Shown here one piece after another: positions 1 to 7,153 of a stretch of DNA of 15,274 nt. The translations under genes and the position numbers were made by a program. Each line of letters opens with the position of its first letter. The first letter of the stretch is position 1. The DNA is from RUG721 sp040307385 (GTDB lineage: Bacteria; Actinomycetota; Coriobacteriia; Coriobacteriales; Atopobiaceae): assembly GCA_040307385.1 (NCBI GenBank), contig JAWRJQ010000042.1:1-15274 (forward strand), written 5' to 3'. Under the pieces are notes generated by a model, which was not told the origin of the DNA, made no database searches, and saw only the letters and a list, made by a program, of their open reading frames with translations.

Positions 1-19
1 CCCCCCCCCCCCCCCCCCC
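1..19. repeat. Homopolymer run of 19 C at the window edge
   Basis: The window begins with 19 consecutive C, followed by T at position 20. It lies just past the stop codon of the dehydrogenase gene (as a G run in that gene's direction). It may be a true homopolymer tract where an assembly broke, or a sequencing or assembly artefact at a contig end. Nothing else in the window resembles it. Confidence 0.9.
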
Positions 20-33
20 TCGGCATCTCGGGT

Positions 34-975
34 CTACGCACTGTAGTCGTAGAAGCCCTTGCCGGCGTTGACGCCGGTCTCGCCGCGATCGATCTTCTCC
101 TTGAGCAGTGCGCAGATTTTACCGGCTGTGGTGGTGGGGTCATCGGCACCCGGCTTCATGCGGCCGATGTTGTAGGCGGTGGTGAGACCCACGACGTCGA
201 GAATGCGGAACGGACCGGCGGGGGCGCCGGTGGCGAGCGTCCAGCACATGTCGATATCCTCAACCGATCCGATGCCCTCGGCCCAGAGGTACTCGGCAGC
301 GGAGAGGAACGGCACGAGCATGGTGTTCAGCAGGTATCCTGGCTGCTCCTTCATGACCTTGAGCGGCACCATGCGGATGGCGGCCGCGAACGCCGCGAGC
401 TCGTCCATGTAGGCAGGGTCGGTGTCCGCGTGCACCATGATCTCGGCAGTAGGGTTCTTCCAGATCTCGTTCGCGAAGTGCAGGGCGAGGTACTTTTCGG
501 GACGGCCCGTATACGCTGCGAACGTGGAGGGCAGCATCGTGCTCGAGTTGGTTGCCACCACCGTCTTCTCGGGGAGGTGCTTGGCCATCTCGGTGTAGAA
601 GGCGATCTTCTCCTGCGGGTTCTCGGCGATGGACTCGATCACGAGATCGGCATCGGAGAACGCCTCATCATAGGAGGTGGTGAGCTTGAGGCTTCCATAC
701 GCGGCCTCCACGCGCGCCTTGGCCGCATCGCAGCTTTCGGGCGTGACATCCTCCTTGGAGAGCAGGCCGTAGGCGTAGGCGGCGGGATTGGTCTTCATGG
801 TCTCGAGAGTGTCGAGGTAGATGCCCTTCAGACGGTCGAGCTTGGGTTGGCAGCGGTCGATCGAGCCCGGCTCGCGCAGCCAGATGGTGGTATCGAACCC
901 GGAGTACGCGATCTGGAACGCGATCTGGCTGCCCAGAACGCCGCCTCCGGCAACAACGACCTTCTTGTAATCCAT
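34..975 (-). CDS. 3-hydroxyacyl-CoA dehydrogenase family protein (NAD-dependent)
   Basis: Predicted soluble dehydrogenase of 313 residues that oxidises an L-3-hydroxyacyl-CoA (or related 3-hydroxy acid) with NAD. The N-terminal Rossmann motif is G10-x-G12-x-x-G15. The family's active-site residues align by spacing: S145, H166 and E178 (catalytic dyad, 12 apart) and N217, followed by an all-helical C-terminal domain. It ends in AGKGFYDYSA, the usual tail of the short monofunctional enzymes. The block around the catalytic His is HFANEIWKN instead of the common HFFNP, so the substrate may differ from 3-hydroxybutyryl-CoA. The start at 975 is chosen because AAGGA lies 8 bases upstream. The earlier ATG at 984 overlaps that ribosome site. 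No other beta-oxidation or butyrate gene is nearby. Divergent from the TetR gene (137-bp gap), which may control it. Lambda-crystallin or gulonate dehydrogenase-like specificity is an alternative. Confidence 0.88.
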   Translation of the reverse strand: MDYKKVVVAGGGVLGSQIAFQIAYSGFDTTIWLREPGSIDRCQPKLDRLKGIYLDTLETMKTNPAAYAYGLLSKEDVTPESCDAAKARVEAAYGSLKLTTSYDEAFSDADLVIESIAENPQEKIAFYTEMAKHLPEKTVVATNSSTMLPSTFAAYTGRPEKYLALHFANEIWKNPTAEIMVHADTDPAYMDELAAFAAAIRMVPLKVMKEQPGYLLNTMLVPFLSAAEYLWAEGIGSVEDIDMCWTLATGAPAGPFRILDVVGLTTAYNIGRMKPGADDPTTTAGKICALLKEKIDRGETGVNAGKGFYDYSA

Positions 976-1085
976 GGCACACATCCTTTCCGTCCCGAGG
1001 GGCAGGCTGTTTGATACACTTGCTCAGATACGAGTATGCCCAAGGCGGCACCGTTTCCCACCTTCGGGGACGCTGCCAAGGGAAA

Positions 1086-1114
1086 ATGAAACAAAGGTCG
1101 GTGGGGTGTTTCAT
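1086..1114. promoter_or_regulatory. 8-bp inverted repeat, candidate TetR operator
   Basis: ATGAAACA (1086-1093) and TGTTTCAT (1107-1114) are perfect inverted copies separated by 13 bases. They lie in the divergent gap directly in front of the TetR gene, and the right arm runs into its start codon at 1113. TetR regulators often bind such dyads to repress themselves and the divergent gene. Binding by this protein is inferred. Confidence 0.35.
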
Positions 1115-1655
1115 GGAGAAGACCAAGAAGACGCGCACCTATGCTGCGGAGCGCCTCTCCGCAGCTCTGCTCGACCTTATGCGCGAGATGCCGTACGATC
1201 AGATCTCGATCAAGGGGATAGCCGCGCGCGCCGGGGTTGCCCGCGTTTCGTTCTACCGCCATTTCGACTCCAAGGATGACGTGCTGCGCAGACGCGCGCA
1301 GCGCATCACCGAGGACTTCCTCGCACATCTCGATCCGAGCCTGCGAGCATACGACTCGTGCGCCTTCGTGCTGGCGCTGCTCAAGCATATGCGCGCGCAG
1401 GACGATCTGGTGCGGCTTGTCATGAAGGCGGACCGCATGGACATCGTGCGCGCGGAGTTCGACCGGGCATTCGGTGTGGGCGGGGTGGACCGCCGCGACT
1501 CTGCACGCAGGCGCTTCATCTCAGGCGGCCTTTACAACATCTTCAATGCGTGGGTGCGCGACGGCTACGAACCCGATGCTGCACAGATCGCCGCATTCGT
1601 GTGCGAGCTTATCAGCTCGGGTTCGGGCTTGCCCGCGACACATCGAACGCTGTGA
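1113..1655 (+). CDS. TetR/AcrR-family transcriptional regulator
   Basis: DNA-binding repressor of 180 residues, close to the usual TetR length of about 190. The N-terminal helix-turn-helix spans about residues 28-51 (YDQISIKGIAARAGVARVSF, then YRHF), which matches the TetR signature closely. The rest is helical and unconserved, as expected for the ligand and dimer domain, and includes the stretch RRFISGGLYNIFNAWVRDGY. I chose ATG 1113 because the protein then begins just before the first HTH helix and GGGG sits 6 bases upstream. ATG 1086, which adds nine residues, is possible. It diverges from the acyl-CoA dehydrogenase gene, the classical arrangement for a local repressor. The effector is unknown. 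Confidence 0.9.
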   Translation: MEKTKKTRTYAAERLSAALLDLMREMPYDQISIKGIAARAGVARVSFYRHFDSKDDVLRRRAQRITEDFLAHLDPSLRAYDSCAFVLALLKHMRAQDDLVRLVMKADRMDIVRAEFDRAFGVGGVDRRDSARRRFISGGLYNIFNAWVRDGYEPDAAQIAAFVCELISSGSGLPATHRTL

Positions 1656-1718
1656 CGCGTGCCCTGCGCCGCTGCCCCCCCGCTCGGCCTGCCCTGCCCT
1701 CATCGCCTGCGGCCGGAT

Positions 1719-1727
1719 TGGTAGAAT
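1719..1727 (+). promoter_or_regulatory. Extended -10 promoter for the tandem RpiR genes
   Basis: TGG-TAGAAT matches an extended -10 element (TGn plus a 5 of 6 match to TATAAT). No good -35 is seen 16-18 bases upstream. Transcription would start near 1734, leaving a leader of about 64 bases before ATG 1798. Confidence 0.4.
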
Positions 1728-1759
1728 GGGTGCGGATACGCCGAGGGTCGTATGTGCCG

Positions 1760-1779
1760 CAGCCGGCTCCGCCCGGCTG
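1760..1779 (+). promoter_or_regulatory. Leader hairpin or operator before the first RpiR gene
   Basis: CAGCCGG (1760-1766) pairs perfectly with CCGGCTG (1773-1779) around a 6-base loop. It lies between the predicted promoter and the ribosome site AGGAGAGGG (1783-1791). It could be an operator or an RNA hairpin affecting translation. The 142-bp gap 1656-1797 shows nothing else convincing. Confidence 0.35.
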
Positions 1780-1797
1780 TATGAGGAGAGGGTAGCC

Positions 1798-2514
1798 ATG
1801 CGAAACCTTTCGCAGACCGAGCGTGCGATCATGACCGCGCTCAATGCGCATATAACGCGCAACGAGGAGGTTTCCCTGACGGAGCTCGCCGAGGAATGCC
1901 ACGTTGCGAAGAGCACCGTGGTGAAGGCGATCAAGCGCCTGGGCTTCAAGGGCTACCGGGAGTTCACCTACAACTACCGCATCAGCCGCGATATCCAACG
2001 GGGAACCCTGCTTCCCCTCAAGGTGATCGACGGGGACGATGCCGAGGTCATGGAGCGTCTGGTCGATACGCTCGATTGGTGCGCCGGGAAGAAGAGCATC
2101 GTCTTCTGCGACGGCAAGCTCTGGGCGCCGCTTCTGGCGGATTACGTGTCGCGCAAGCTCGCGCTGTTCGACATCTTCGCCCCGGCATCCTACGATTACG
2201 CCATGGTCACCGAGTCGCGCATGGCGTGCGGCGCGGCGTTTTTCTTCTTCCATCATCTGCATAGCGGCGAAGAGGCCGTCTCATCGGGCATCGGCGAGGG
2301 CATGGTGGAGACCGTGCGCGCCCACGGGTTCCGGACGGTCGTGTTCGCCGATGGCGACGAGACGAACGTCTCATCCTATGCTGATGTGCTCGTCCGTATC
2401 GCCGATGATGCCGGAGCTGACCTCGACCTGTTCGCGACGAAGGTCATCATGGTTTTCGAGCGCGCGCTGGCAGGCCTGTCGCGGTATCGCGCCGAAGGTC
2501 GGGGCGCATCATGA
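1798..2514 (+). CDS. RpiR-family regulator with degenerate sugar-phosphate domain (1)
   Basis: Probable DNA-binding regulator of sugar metabolism, 238 residues. The N-terminal RpiR-type helix-turn-helix occupies about residues 20-56 (SLTELAEECHVAKSTVVKAI, then KRLGFKGYREF). The C-terminal region (about 85-230) has the alternating beta/alpha pattern of a SIS fold but lacks the usual glycine-serine phosphosugar pocket and is shorter than in standard RpiR proteins (about 280 residues). The ATG at 1798 is preceded by GGAGAGGG at good spacing. The upstream reading frame back to 1474 overlaps the TetR gene and lacks family similarity, so it was excluded. Its stop overlaps the start of a second RpiR gene by 4 bases. 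The convergent alpha-glucoside PTS unit downstream is a likely target, but this is inferred. The effector may be something other than a phosphosugar. Confidence 0.85.
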   Translation: MRNLSQTERAIMTALNAHITRNEEVSLTELAEECHVAKSTVVKAIKRLGFKGYREFTYNYRISRDIQRGTLLPLKVIDGDDAEVMERLVDTLDWCAGKKSIVFCDGKLWAPLLADYVSRKLALFDIFAPASYDYAMVTESRMACGAAFFFFHHLHSGEEAVSSGIGEGMVETVRAHGFRTVVFADGDETNVSSYADVLVRIADDAGADLDLFATKVIMVFERALAGLSRYRAEGRGAS

Positions 2515-3170
2515 AGGCGCTCGATGAGGCCATTCTCCAGGCGGTGCGCGCCGCTGCAGGCGAGCACAGGCGCGCGACGGTGAGCGAAGTCGCCCAGCAG
2601 ACGGGGGCTGCGCGCTCCACCATCCACCGGGCGGCGCGCAAGCTCGGCTATAAGAGCTGGCTCGACTTCACGAGCAGCGTCGTGCGTTCCCTCGAGGATC
2701 TCGACGGCCAGGATGCGGTGACGACGACCGTGGCGGCGATGGCGGAGGCGCTCTACCGCTACAGGAACCTCCCCATCCTCATCGAGGCGGTGGGCGATGC
2801 CGAGATATGCGCGATGTTCTTGGTGCATAGGCTCGCGGAGCGCGGGTTCACGACGCTTCCGTACAGCGAGGGCGTCCTCGCCTTGGGCGGCGGCGTGGAG
2901 GGCGCGGGCCTGCTTCTCGCGATCAACGAGAGCGGCATGTCGCTTCTCCCCACCTGCCTGACGGCCGCCTCGCAGGGATTCGAGGTGGTCTCCATCACCG
3001 CGAGCCACGATACGCCGGTGTCGAAGGTGAGCTCCATGAACGTCGTCATCAAGAACAACAAATCGACCATCGCCGCATACGAGCCCAACTACTTCGCGGC
3101 GGGCACGCTCGCGTTTCTCGCCCATGTGCTTCGCAGGATCAGCGTCGAGGAGTCCCTCGGCAGGGGATAG
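2511..3170 (+). CDS. RpiR-family regulator with degenerate sugar-phosphate domain (2)
   Basis: Second RpiR-like regulator, 219 residues. The HTH lies at about residues 20-53 (ATVSEVAQQTGAARSTIHRA, then ARKLGYKSWLDF), organised as in the preceding gene. The C-terminal part has a shortened SIS-like region. The segment AINESGMSLLPTCLTAASQG sits where SIS domains carry the Ser/Thr phosphosugar loop (typically SxSGxT), so the binding site looks altered. It overlaps the first RpiR gene by ATGA (2511-2514), which implies translational coupling and roughly equal production, as for partners of a heterodimer. The two proteins are clearly diverged rather than a recent duplication. The alternative is that each acts alone on a different promoter. 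Confidence 0.83.
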   Translation: MKALDEAILQAVRAAAGEHRRATVSEVAQQTGAARSTIHRAARKLGYKSWLDFTSSVVRSLEDLDGQDAVTTTVAAMAEALYRYRNLPILIEAVGDAEICAMFLVHRLAERGFTTLPYSEGVLALGGGVEGAGLLLAINESGMSLLPTCLTAASQGFEVVSITASHDTPVSKVSSMNVVIKNNKSTIAAYEPNYFAAGTLAFLAHVLRRISVEESLGRG

Positions 3171-3235
3171 GGCGGCCCGCAGGATCAAGCGGCAGCGTCC
3201 CCGTCCAGGGGATACGCCCCGCGCTGCAAACGGAA

Positions 3236-3261
3236 AGGGCGCCCGGCAACCCGGGCGCCCT
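3236..3261. terminator. Strong hairpin between convergent units
   Basis: An 11-bp perfect GC-rich stem (AGGGCGCCCGG, 3236-3246, with CCGGGCGCCCT, 3251-3261) closes a CAAC loop between convergent genes. Read on the minus strand it is followed by TTTCCGTTT, a weak U tract, so it best serves the glycosidase transcript. On the plus strand no U run follows, so termination of the RpiR transcript there would be less efficient. Confidence 0.7.
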
Positions 3262-3293
3262 CGCGGCTCAGCTTGTTGCTTCGAACGTTACCG

Positions 3294-4646
3294 TTACCGC
3301 AGCTCGGGCCAGTACTCCTTGTTGGCTTCGATGTAGTCGTCGAGCAGAGCCTTGGCGGTATCGGTATCGTCGACCAGGCGGTTGAGGGTAAGGGCCTCCC
3401 ATGCCTTGCGGTAGCTTCCCTCAAGGTTGGCGTCTACGGTGAGCTTCTCGTAGGCGAACTGGTTCTCGAGAAGACCCTTCTGGAACGTGGGGATCTCGCC
3501 TACGTTGAGGGGCTCGGGCCCGTTGGATCCCACCATGCACGGAACCTCGACCATCATGCCCTCGGTGAGGTTGCTCACGATGCCGGTGTTCTCGGTCATG
3601 ATGAGGAAGACCTGCTTGGTGTTGAAGGCAAGCGCCGTGGCGAGGTCCACGATGTAGGAGGCGTGGTCGTCGTCCTTCAGATCCTCGTAGGTGAAGCCGT
3701 GCTTGGTTCCCTTGATCTTGCCGGCGGCGACGACCTCGTCGACCATCTCGAAGATCTCGCGCTCATGTCCGGCCATGACCTGATCGGCGCGGGTCCACTC
3801 GGGATCCTCTCCCGCGAGCATGTGGCGCGGATAGAGGTAGTACTGCAGGTAGGTGTTGGGGAGCATGCCCTCGGGCGCCTCGCGCACCATCTTGCGCATG
3901 AACTCGAAGGTCTCGCGCCAGCTCGGGTCCATGTCGGTGAAGTAGTCGTCGGGCAGGGGCTGCGAGAAGATCTCGCGCAGGCGCGGCAGGTAGTCCTCGC
4001 CGGTCTTGCGGTCGAGCACGGCGGTGAACCAGCCGAAGTGGTTGAGGCCGAAGTAGCGCGCTTCGATGGAGCTGCGCGGAATGCCCAGCTCGTCGGCGTA
4101 CTGGTTCATGATGCCCACCGGCATGTCGCAGATGTTGATGACGTGCTTGTCGCCGGGGAAGAGGCGCTTGGTGGCCTCGGCGACGATGGCGGCGGGGTTC
4201 GAGTAGTTGAGGATCCAGGCGTCGGGGCTGTATTTCTTGACGTTGCGGATGATCTTGACGACGGCGGGGATGGAGCGCATGCCGTAGGCGAATCCGCCGG
4301 CGCCGCAGGTCTCCTGCCCGATGCAGCCGTGTTTGAGGGCGATGTGCTCGTCGGACCTGCGCATCTTGAGCCTGCCCGCGCGGATCTGCATGAAGCAGAA
4401 ATCGATGCCGGTGAAGGCGGTCTCGGGGTCGCAGGTGTCGACGACCTCGCACTCGGGATAATACTCGCTCATCAGGATCCGGGCGTACGCGCCGATGCGC
4501 GCCTGCCGCTCGGCCTCGTTATCGAACAGGATGATCTTGGAGAGGGGGAAGCGCTCCCGCTCGTTCACGAGCATCTTGAGGATGCCCGGGGTGTAGCGCG
4601 ACCCGCCTCCGGCGATGCAGACGACGAAACTCTTCTTGGTGCTCAC
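3294..4646 (-). CDS. glvA: 6-phospho-alpha-glucosidase, GH4 family (GlvA/MalH type)
   Basis: Cytoplasmic NAD- and Mn-dependent hydrolase of 450 residues (GlvA-type enzymes are about 440). It cleaves phosphorylated alpha-glucosides such as maltose 6'-phosphate delivered by the PTS. The Rossmann loop is GGGSRYTPG (13-21). Strongly conserved GH4 blocks are GQETCGAGGFAYGMRSI (110-126), NYSNPAAIVAEAT, NICDMPVG (171-178) with C173 and D174, and GLNHFGW with H203. These match the metal ligands (Cys, His) and acid catalyst (Asp) of GlvA. The candidate base is Y266 in NTYLQYY. DDHASYIVDLA and MVEVP(C)MVGSNGPEP follow. The sequence resembles alpha-type rather than beta-type (CelF/LicH) members. I chose GTG 4646: AAGGA lies 6 bases upstream and the protein then starts just before the Rossmann strand. 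It lies 95 bp downstream of the EIICB gene in the same direction. Confidence 0.92.
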   Translation of the reverse strand: MSTKKSFVVCIAGGGSRYTPGILKMLVNERERFPLSKIILFDNEAERQARIGAYARILMSEYYPECEVVDTCDPETAFTGIDFCFMQIRAGRLKMRRSDEHIALKHGCIGQETCGAGGFAYGMRSIPAVVKIIRNVKKYSPDAWILNYSNPAAIVAEATKRLFPGDKHVINICDMPVGIMNQYADELGIPRSSIEARYFGLNHFGWFTAVLDRKTGEDYLPRLREIFSQPLPDDYFTDMDPSWRETFEFMRKMVREAPEGMLPNTYLQYYLYPRHMLAGEDPEWTRADQVMAGHEREIFEMVDEVVAAGKIKGTKHGFTYEDLKDDDHASYIVDLATALAFNTKQVFLIMTENTGIVSNLTEGMMVEVPCMVGSNGPEPLNVGEIPTFQKGLLENQFAYEKLTVDANLEGSYRKAWEALTLNRLVDDTDTAKALLDDYIEANKEYWPELR

Positions 4647-4684
4647 AATGCTTCCTTTCTCGATCAATGCCGAATGGTGCAGAG

Positions 4685-4728
4685 GGCTCCGGCCCATGGC
4701 ACGCCGCTCTCGCACATGCCATGGAGCC
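4685..4728 (-). promoter_or_regulatory. Intercistronic hairpin between EIICB and glycosidase genes
   Basis: CCATGGCA (4694-4701) and TGCCATGG (4717-4724) form an 8-bp perfect inverted repeat. The flanks GGCTCC (4685-4690) and GGAGCC (4723-4728) can extend it with a bulge. It lies in the 95-bp gap upstream of the GTG start. No U tract follows on the minus strand. It may be an RNA processing or stabilising stem that tunes glycosidase relative to permease. Confidence 0.4.
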
Positions 4729-4741
4729 GGCGGCGTTCGCG

Positions 4742-6310
4742 TTATTCCGCCTCGCGGCCGAGCGCCTTGTTGACCGCCTCGGCGACCTCGCCGACCTTCA
4801 TGCCGATGACGATCTGGAGGTTGGTGGGGCTGCCGTGCACGATGCCGGAGTTCTTGACCTTGTTGATTGCATCCTCGTCGACGAGCGACATATCCTTGAC
4901 GTCCACGCGCAGACGGGTGAAGCAGTTCGTGACGCGCTCGATGTTGCCGGCGCCGCCGAGGCCCTCGATGATGGTGAGGACGTTCTCGGGCGAGGCGGCC
5001 TCGCGTGCGCCCGCACCGGACGGATCGCCCTCATCGAGCGGTGCGTCGAACTCATCCTCGCGACCCGGCGTGATGAGGTTGAGCTTCAGGATGAGGGTGC
5101 GGAAGACGAAGAACCAGGCCGCGATTGCGACGATGCCCACGGGGATGACCACGTACCAGTGCGAAAGCTCCGCCGGAAGCGCGATGAGCCCGGGGATCGT
5201 CTCGATGAGGCCGGTGAGCAGGGCGCGCCAGCCGAAGAGGAACAGGATGCACTGGAAGATGCCGTCGAGCAGGGCGTTCACCACGAAGAGCAGGGGAGAG
5301 GCCCAGAGATACATGAACTCGAAGGGCTCGGTGATGCCGGCGAGAATGGCGACGAGGCCGGCGGGAACGAGCATGTTGCGCACGTTGGCGCGCTGCTCGG
5401 GCTTAGCCACGCTGATGAAGGCGAGGATCGATCCGATGGTGCCGAACCATTTGCCGAAGCCGAGCATCGCATAGCGGATGGACTCGTCCATGGCGGTGAT
5501 GGAACCGGCGTTGCCGAGCTCCGCCATGAAGATGTTGTAGGCGCCCGTGAAGGTCTCGCCCGCAATCTGGGCGGAGCCGCCCACGGGGGTGTAGAGGAAG
5601 GGCATCCACATGAGGTGATGCATGCCGGTGGGGATGAGGACCTTGTTGAGGAAGCCGTACAGGCCCTGCCCGATGTAGCCGGATGCGGCGATGAAGCCCT
5701 GCAGGCTGTTGATCCAGCCGTTGACCGTGGGCCAGACGTAGCACATGGCGATGCCGATCACGCTGGCGGCGGCGAGCGAGAGGAAGAACACCCAGCGCGT
5801 CCCGCCGTAGGTGCTGATGACCTCGGGGAATTTGGTGTCGACGAACTTGTTGAAGAGCCAGCCGTTGACGCAGCCGAGGATGATGCCGATGAAGACGCCC
5901 ATATCGACGACCTGCACGCCGAGGACCATGCCCTGGCCGGTGCCGTAGAGGCCTCCGGACGGATCGACCAGCATGCCGTTGTTCGACAGCCAGAAATTGT
6001 TGGCGAACAAGAATGCGAGGAATGTGGACGCGGCGATGACGGCGGCATCCCCCTTCCTCTTGTCGGCGAGCGCGCTGCTGAGGCCGATGCAGAAGATCAG
6101 GCCGAGGTTGCCGATGACGGCGTTCATGATGACGCTATAGACGAAATCGCCTGTTGCCACCAGAGGAGCCGGCATGCCCTGCATACGCAGGATGACGCTG
6201 AAAGCCAGGAGGATACCGGCGACGGCGAGGAACAGGACCGGTCTGATAATCGCGCCCGAGAAGCGCTTCATGAGGCCGGAGAAGTCCACCTTCTTTCTCG
6301 ATGCTTCCAT
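4742..6310 (-). CDS. glvC: PTS alpha-glucoside (maltose-type) transporter, EIICB
   Basis: Membrane permease of the glucose-superfamily PTS, 522 residues. It imports a glucoside and phosphorylates it during entry. The EIIC domain (about 1-400) has roughly ten hydrophobic segments and the motifs PTGMHHLMWMPFLYTP and GITEPFEF, the latter holding the conserved sugar-site Glu. The C-terminal EIIB domain (about 440-522) carries the phosphocysteine motif NCFTRLRVDV with C463. No EIIA domain is fused or encoded nearby, so a Crr-type EIIA must be supplied from elsewhere. Pairing with a GH4 6-phospho-alpha-glucosidase points to maltose or another alpha-glucoside as substrate. The ATG at 6310 has AAAGGG 6 bases upstream. 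The upstream extension to 6379 is not supported. It lies 158 bp after the DUF1349 gene. Confidence 0.92.
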   Translation of the reverse strand: MEASRKKVDFSGLMKRFSGAIIRPVLFLAVAGILLAFSVILRMQGMPAPLVATGDFVYSVIMNAVIGNLGLIFCIGLSSALADKRKGDAAVIAASTFLAFLFANNFWLSNNGMLVDPSGGLYGTGQGMVLGVQVVDMGVFIGIILGCVNGWLFNKFVDTKFPEVISTYGGTRWVFFLSLAAASVIGIAMCYVWPTVNGWINSLQGFIAASGYIGQGLYGFLNKVLIPTGMHHLMWMPFLYTPVGGSAQIAGETFTGAYNIFMAELGNAGSITAMDESIRYAMLGFGKWFGTIGSILAFISVAKPEQRANVRNMLVPAGLVAILAGITEPFEFMYLWASPLLFVVNALLDGIFQCILFLFGWRALLTGLIETIPGLIALPAELSHWYVVIPVGIVAIAAWFFVFRTLILKLNLITPGREDEFDAPLDEGDPSGAGAREAASPENVLTIIEGLGGAGNIERVTNCFTRLRVDVKDMSLVDEDAINKVKNSGIVHGSPTNLQIVIGMKVGEVAEAVNKALGREAE

Positions 6311-6431
6311 GGTGATCCCTTTCTTGCGAAATGACAGATGGAAGGGAGGGGGTCCGCGGCCGTCTCCCTCTGAGCTCACCGCAATTGTGCGATCGAGCGC
6401 GCCCGCTCCGCGGCGGCTGGGATCAAGTTGT

Positions 6432-6468
6432 GAACCTGTTCGAGGATTCGGAAACGCTGTTCCAGAAC
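6432..6468. promoter_or_regulatory. Cluster of short dyads in the DUF1349-EIICB gap, with CGGAAACGCT
   Basis: The gap 6311-6468 contains GAACCTGTTC (6432-6441) and GTTCCAGAAC (6459-6468), both short palindromes around a 2-base centre, with CGGAAACGCT (6449-6458) between them. The same 10-mer occurs at 7105-7114 upstream of DUF1349. This suggests a catabolite-type or local operator in front of the permease. No clear -10/-35 pair was seen in the gap. Confidence 0.35.
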
Positions 6469-7077
6469 CTAGGGTTCGTCGGGCTGCTGGCCGTCGTGCG
6501 CCTGCCAGACGCAGGGGCCGAGATCGAGGCCGGTGAACCGCGCCGTGAATGATGAATCCTCGGGGGAGCAGGCGTAGATGCCCACGCGCACCTCTCCCGC
6601 GCCTTCATGGAGGTGGCAGACGCGCATCTGGTGCCAGATCGTGCCATCGAAGGAGTTGTCGATGCGGAAATCGTCCTCGCGGCGGCTGATGCGGTAGTGC
6701 ATGCGGCGCACGTCTGCGGGCATCTCGACGGTTGCCCAGTCGGACCAGCCGTGGTTGGTGACCACGCTGCCCACATGCTGGATCACGCCGTCCTCATACT
6801 CGACCGATGCCTTGATCCAGTTATCCGAGTCGAGGTACATCGCGATACCGCACTGATCGAACCGATGCGCCGCCTCGGAGAAGTCGCAGCATGCGGAGAA
6901 TGTGAAGAAGCGCTCATCGGTTGCTAGCTGCAGCACAGGCGCGTTGTCGTTGCGGAAGCGGTAGTAGGTCCGCTGCCAGAGATCGGTTCCGGGTCGGGTG
7001 GTTATCGCGATGCCGTCGTCTGCGATCGTCCAGCTGGCGGGCTCGCGTGTCCATTCGAATGACGAGAAATCGATCAT
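6469..7077 (-). CDS. DUF1349 concanavalin/lectin-like protein
   Basis: Protein of 202 residues with the features of the DUF1349 (YesU-like) beta-sandwich family: an early DLWQRTYYRF stretch, a central CDFSEAAHRFDQCGIAMYLD segment with DNWIKASVEYEDG, then SDWATV and a late VRVGIYACSP. No signal peptide or membrane segment is visible, so it is probably cytoplasmic. The family has a jelly-roll fold related to laminarinase-like lectins, and its biochemical role is not settled. It is the first gene of a minus-strand unit with the EIICB permease and 6-phospho-alpha-glucosidase, so a role in binding or processing a glucoside or phosphosugar is likely but unproven. AAGGAG sits 5 bases before the ATG at 7077. 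The 158-bp gap to EIICB is long for an operon, so separate control is possible. Confidence 0.82.
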   Translation of the reverse strand: MIDFSSFEWTREPASWTIADDGIAITTRPGTDLWQRTYYRFRNDNAPVLQLATDERFFTFSACCDFSEAAHRFDQCGIAMYLDSDNWIKASVEYEDGVIQHVGSVVTNHGWSDWATVEMPADVRRMHYRISRREDDFRIDNSFDGTIWHQMRVCHLHEGAGEVRVGIYACSPEDSSFTARFTGLDLGPCVWQAHDGQQPDEP

Positions 7078-7104
7078 GAGGTCTCCTTCGGCATGCCGGC
7101 TTCA

Positions 7105-7118
7105 CGGAAACGCTTGCA
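7105..7118 (-). promoter_or_regulatory. cre-like / LacI-family operator in the alpha-glucoside operon leader
   Basis: CGGAAACGCTTGCA (minus strand TGCAAGCGTTTCCG) matches 11 of 14 positions of the catabolite-response element TGWAANCGNTNWCA and has the central CG of LacI/CcpA operators. It lies downstream of the predicted -10 of the DUF1349 gene, where a bound repressor could block transcription. No LacI-family gene is in the window. Confidence 0.35.
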
Positions 7119-7153
7119 GGTTCTACGGCAATAGCGATGTACTCACGAAATCC

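Noticed and set aside
1009..1040. TTGATA with TATGCC, and GATAC repeats, in the dehydrogenase-TetR gap as promoters or operators
   Set aside because: The -10 matches only 3 of 6 positions and the repeats are short and unsymmetrical. I could not choose between plus and minus strand readings.
1474..1797. Upstream extension of the first RpiR gene (frame open from 1474)
   Set aside because: It overlaps the TetR coding sequence, crosses the predicted promoter, and the added residues are unlike RpiR proteins. ATG 1798 has a clear ribosome site.
3273..6334. Long plus-strand open frames (up to 733 codons) opposite the glycosidase and permease genes
   Set aside because: They are antisense shadows of strongly conserved genes. 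GC-rich third positions suppress stops on the other strand, and the translations are low-complexity with no family signature.
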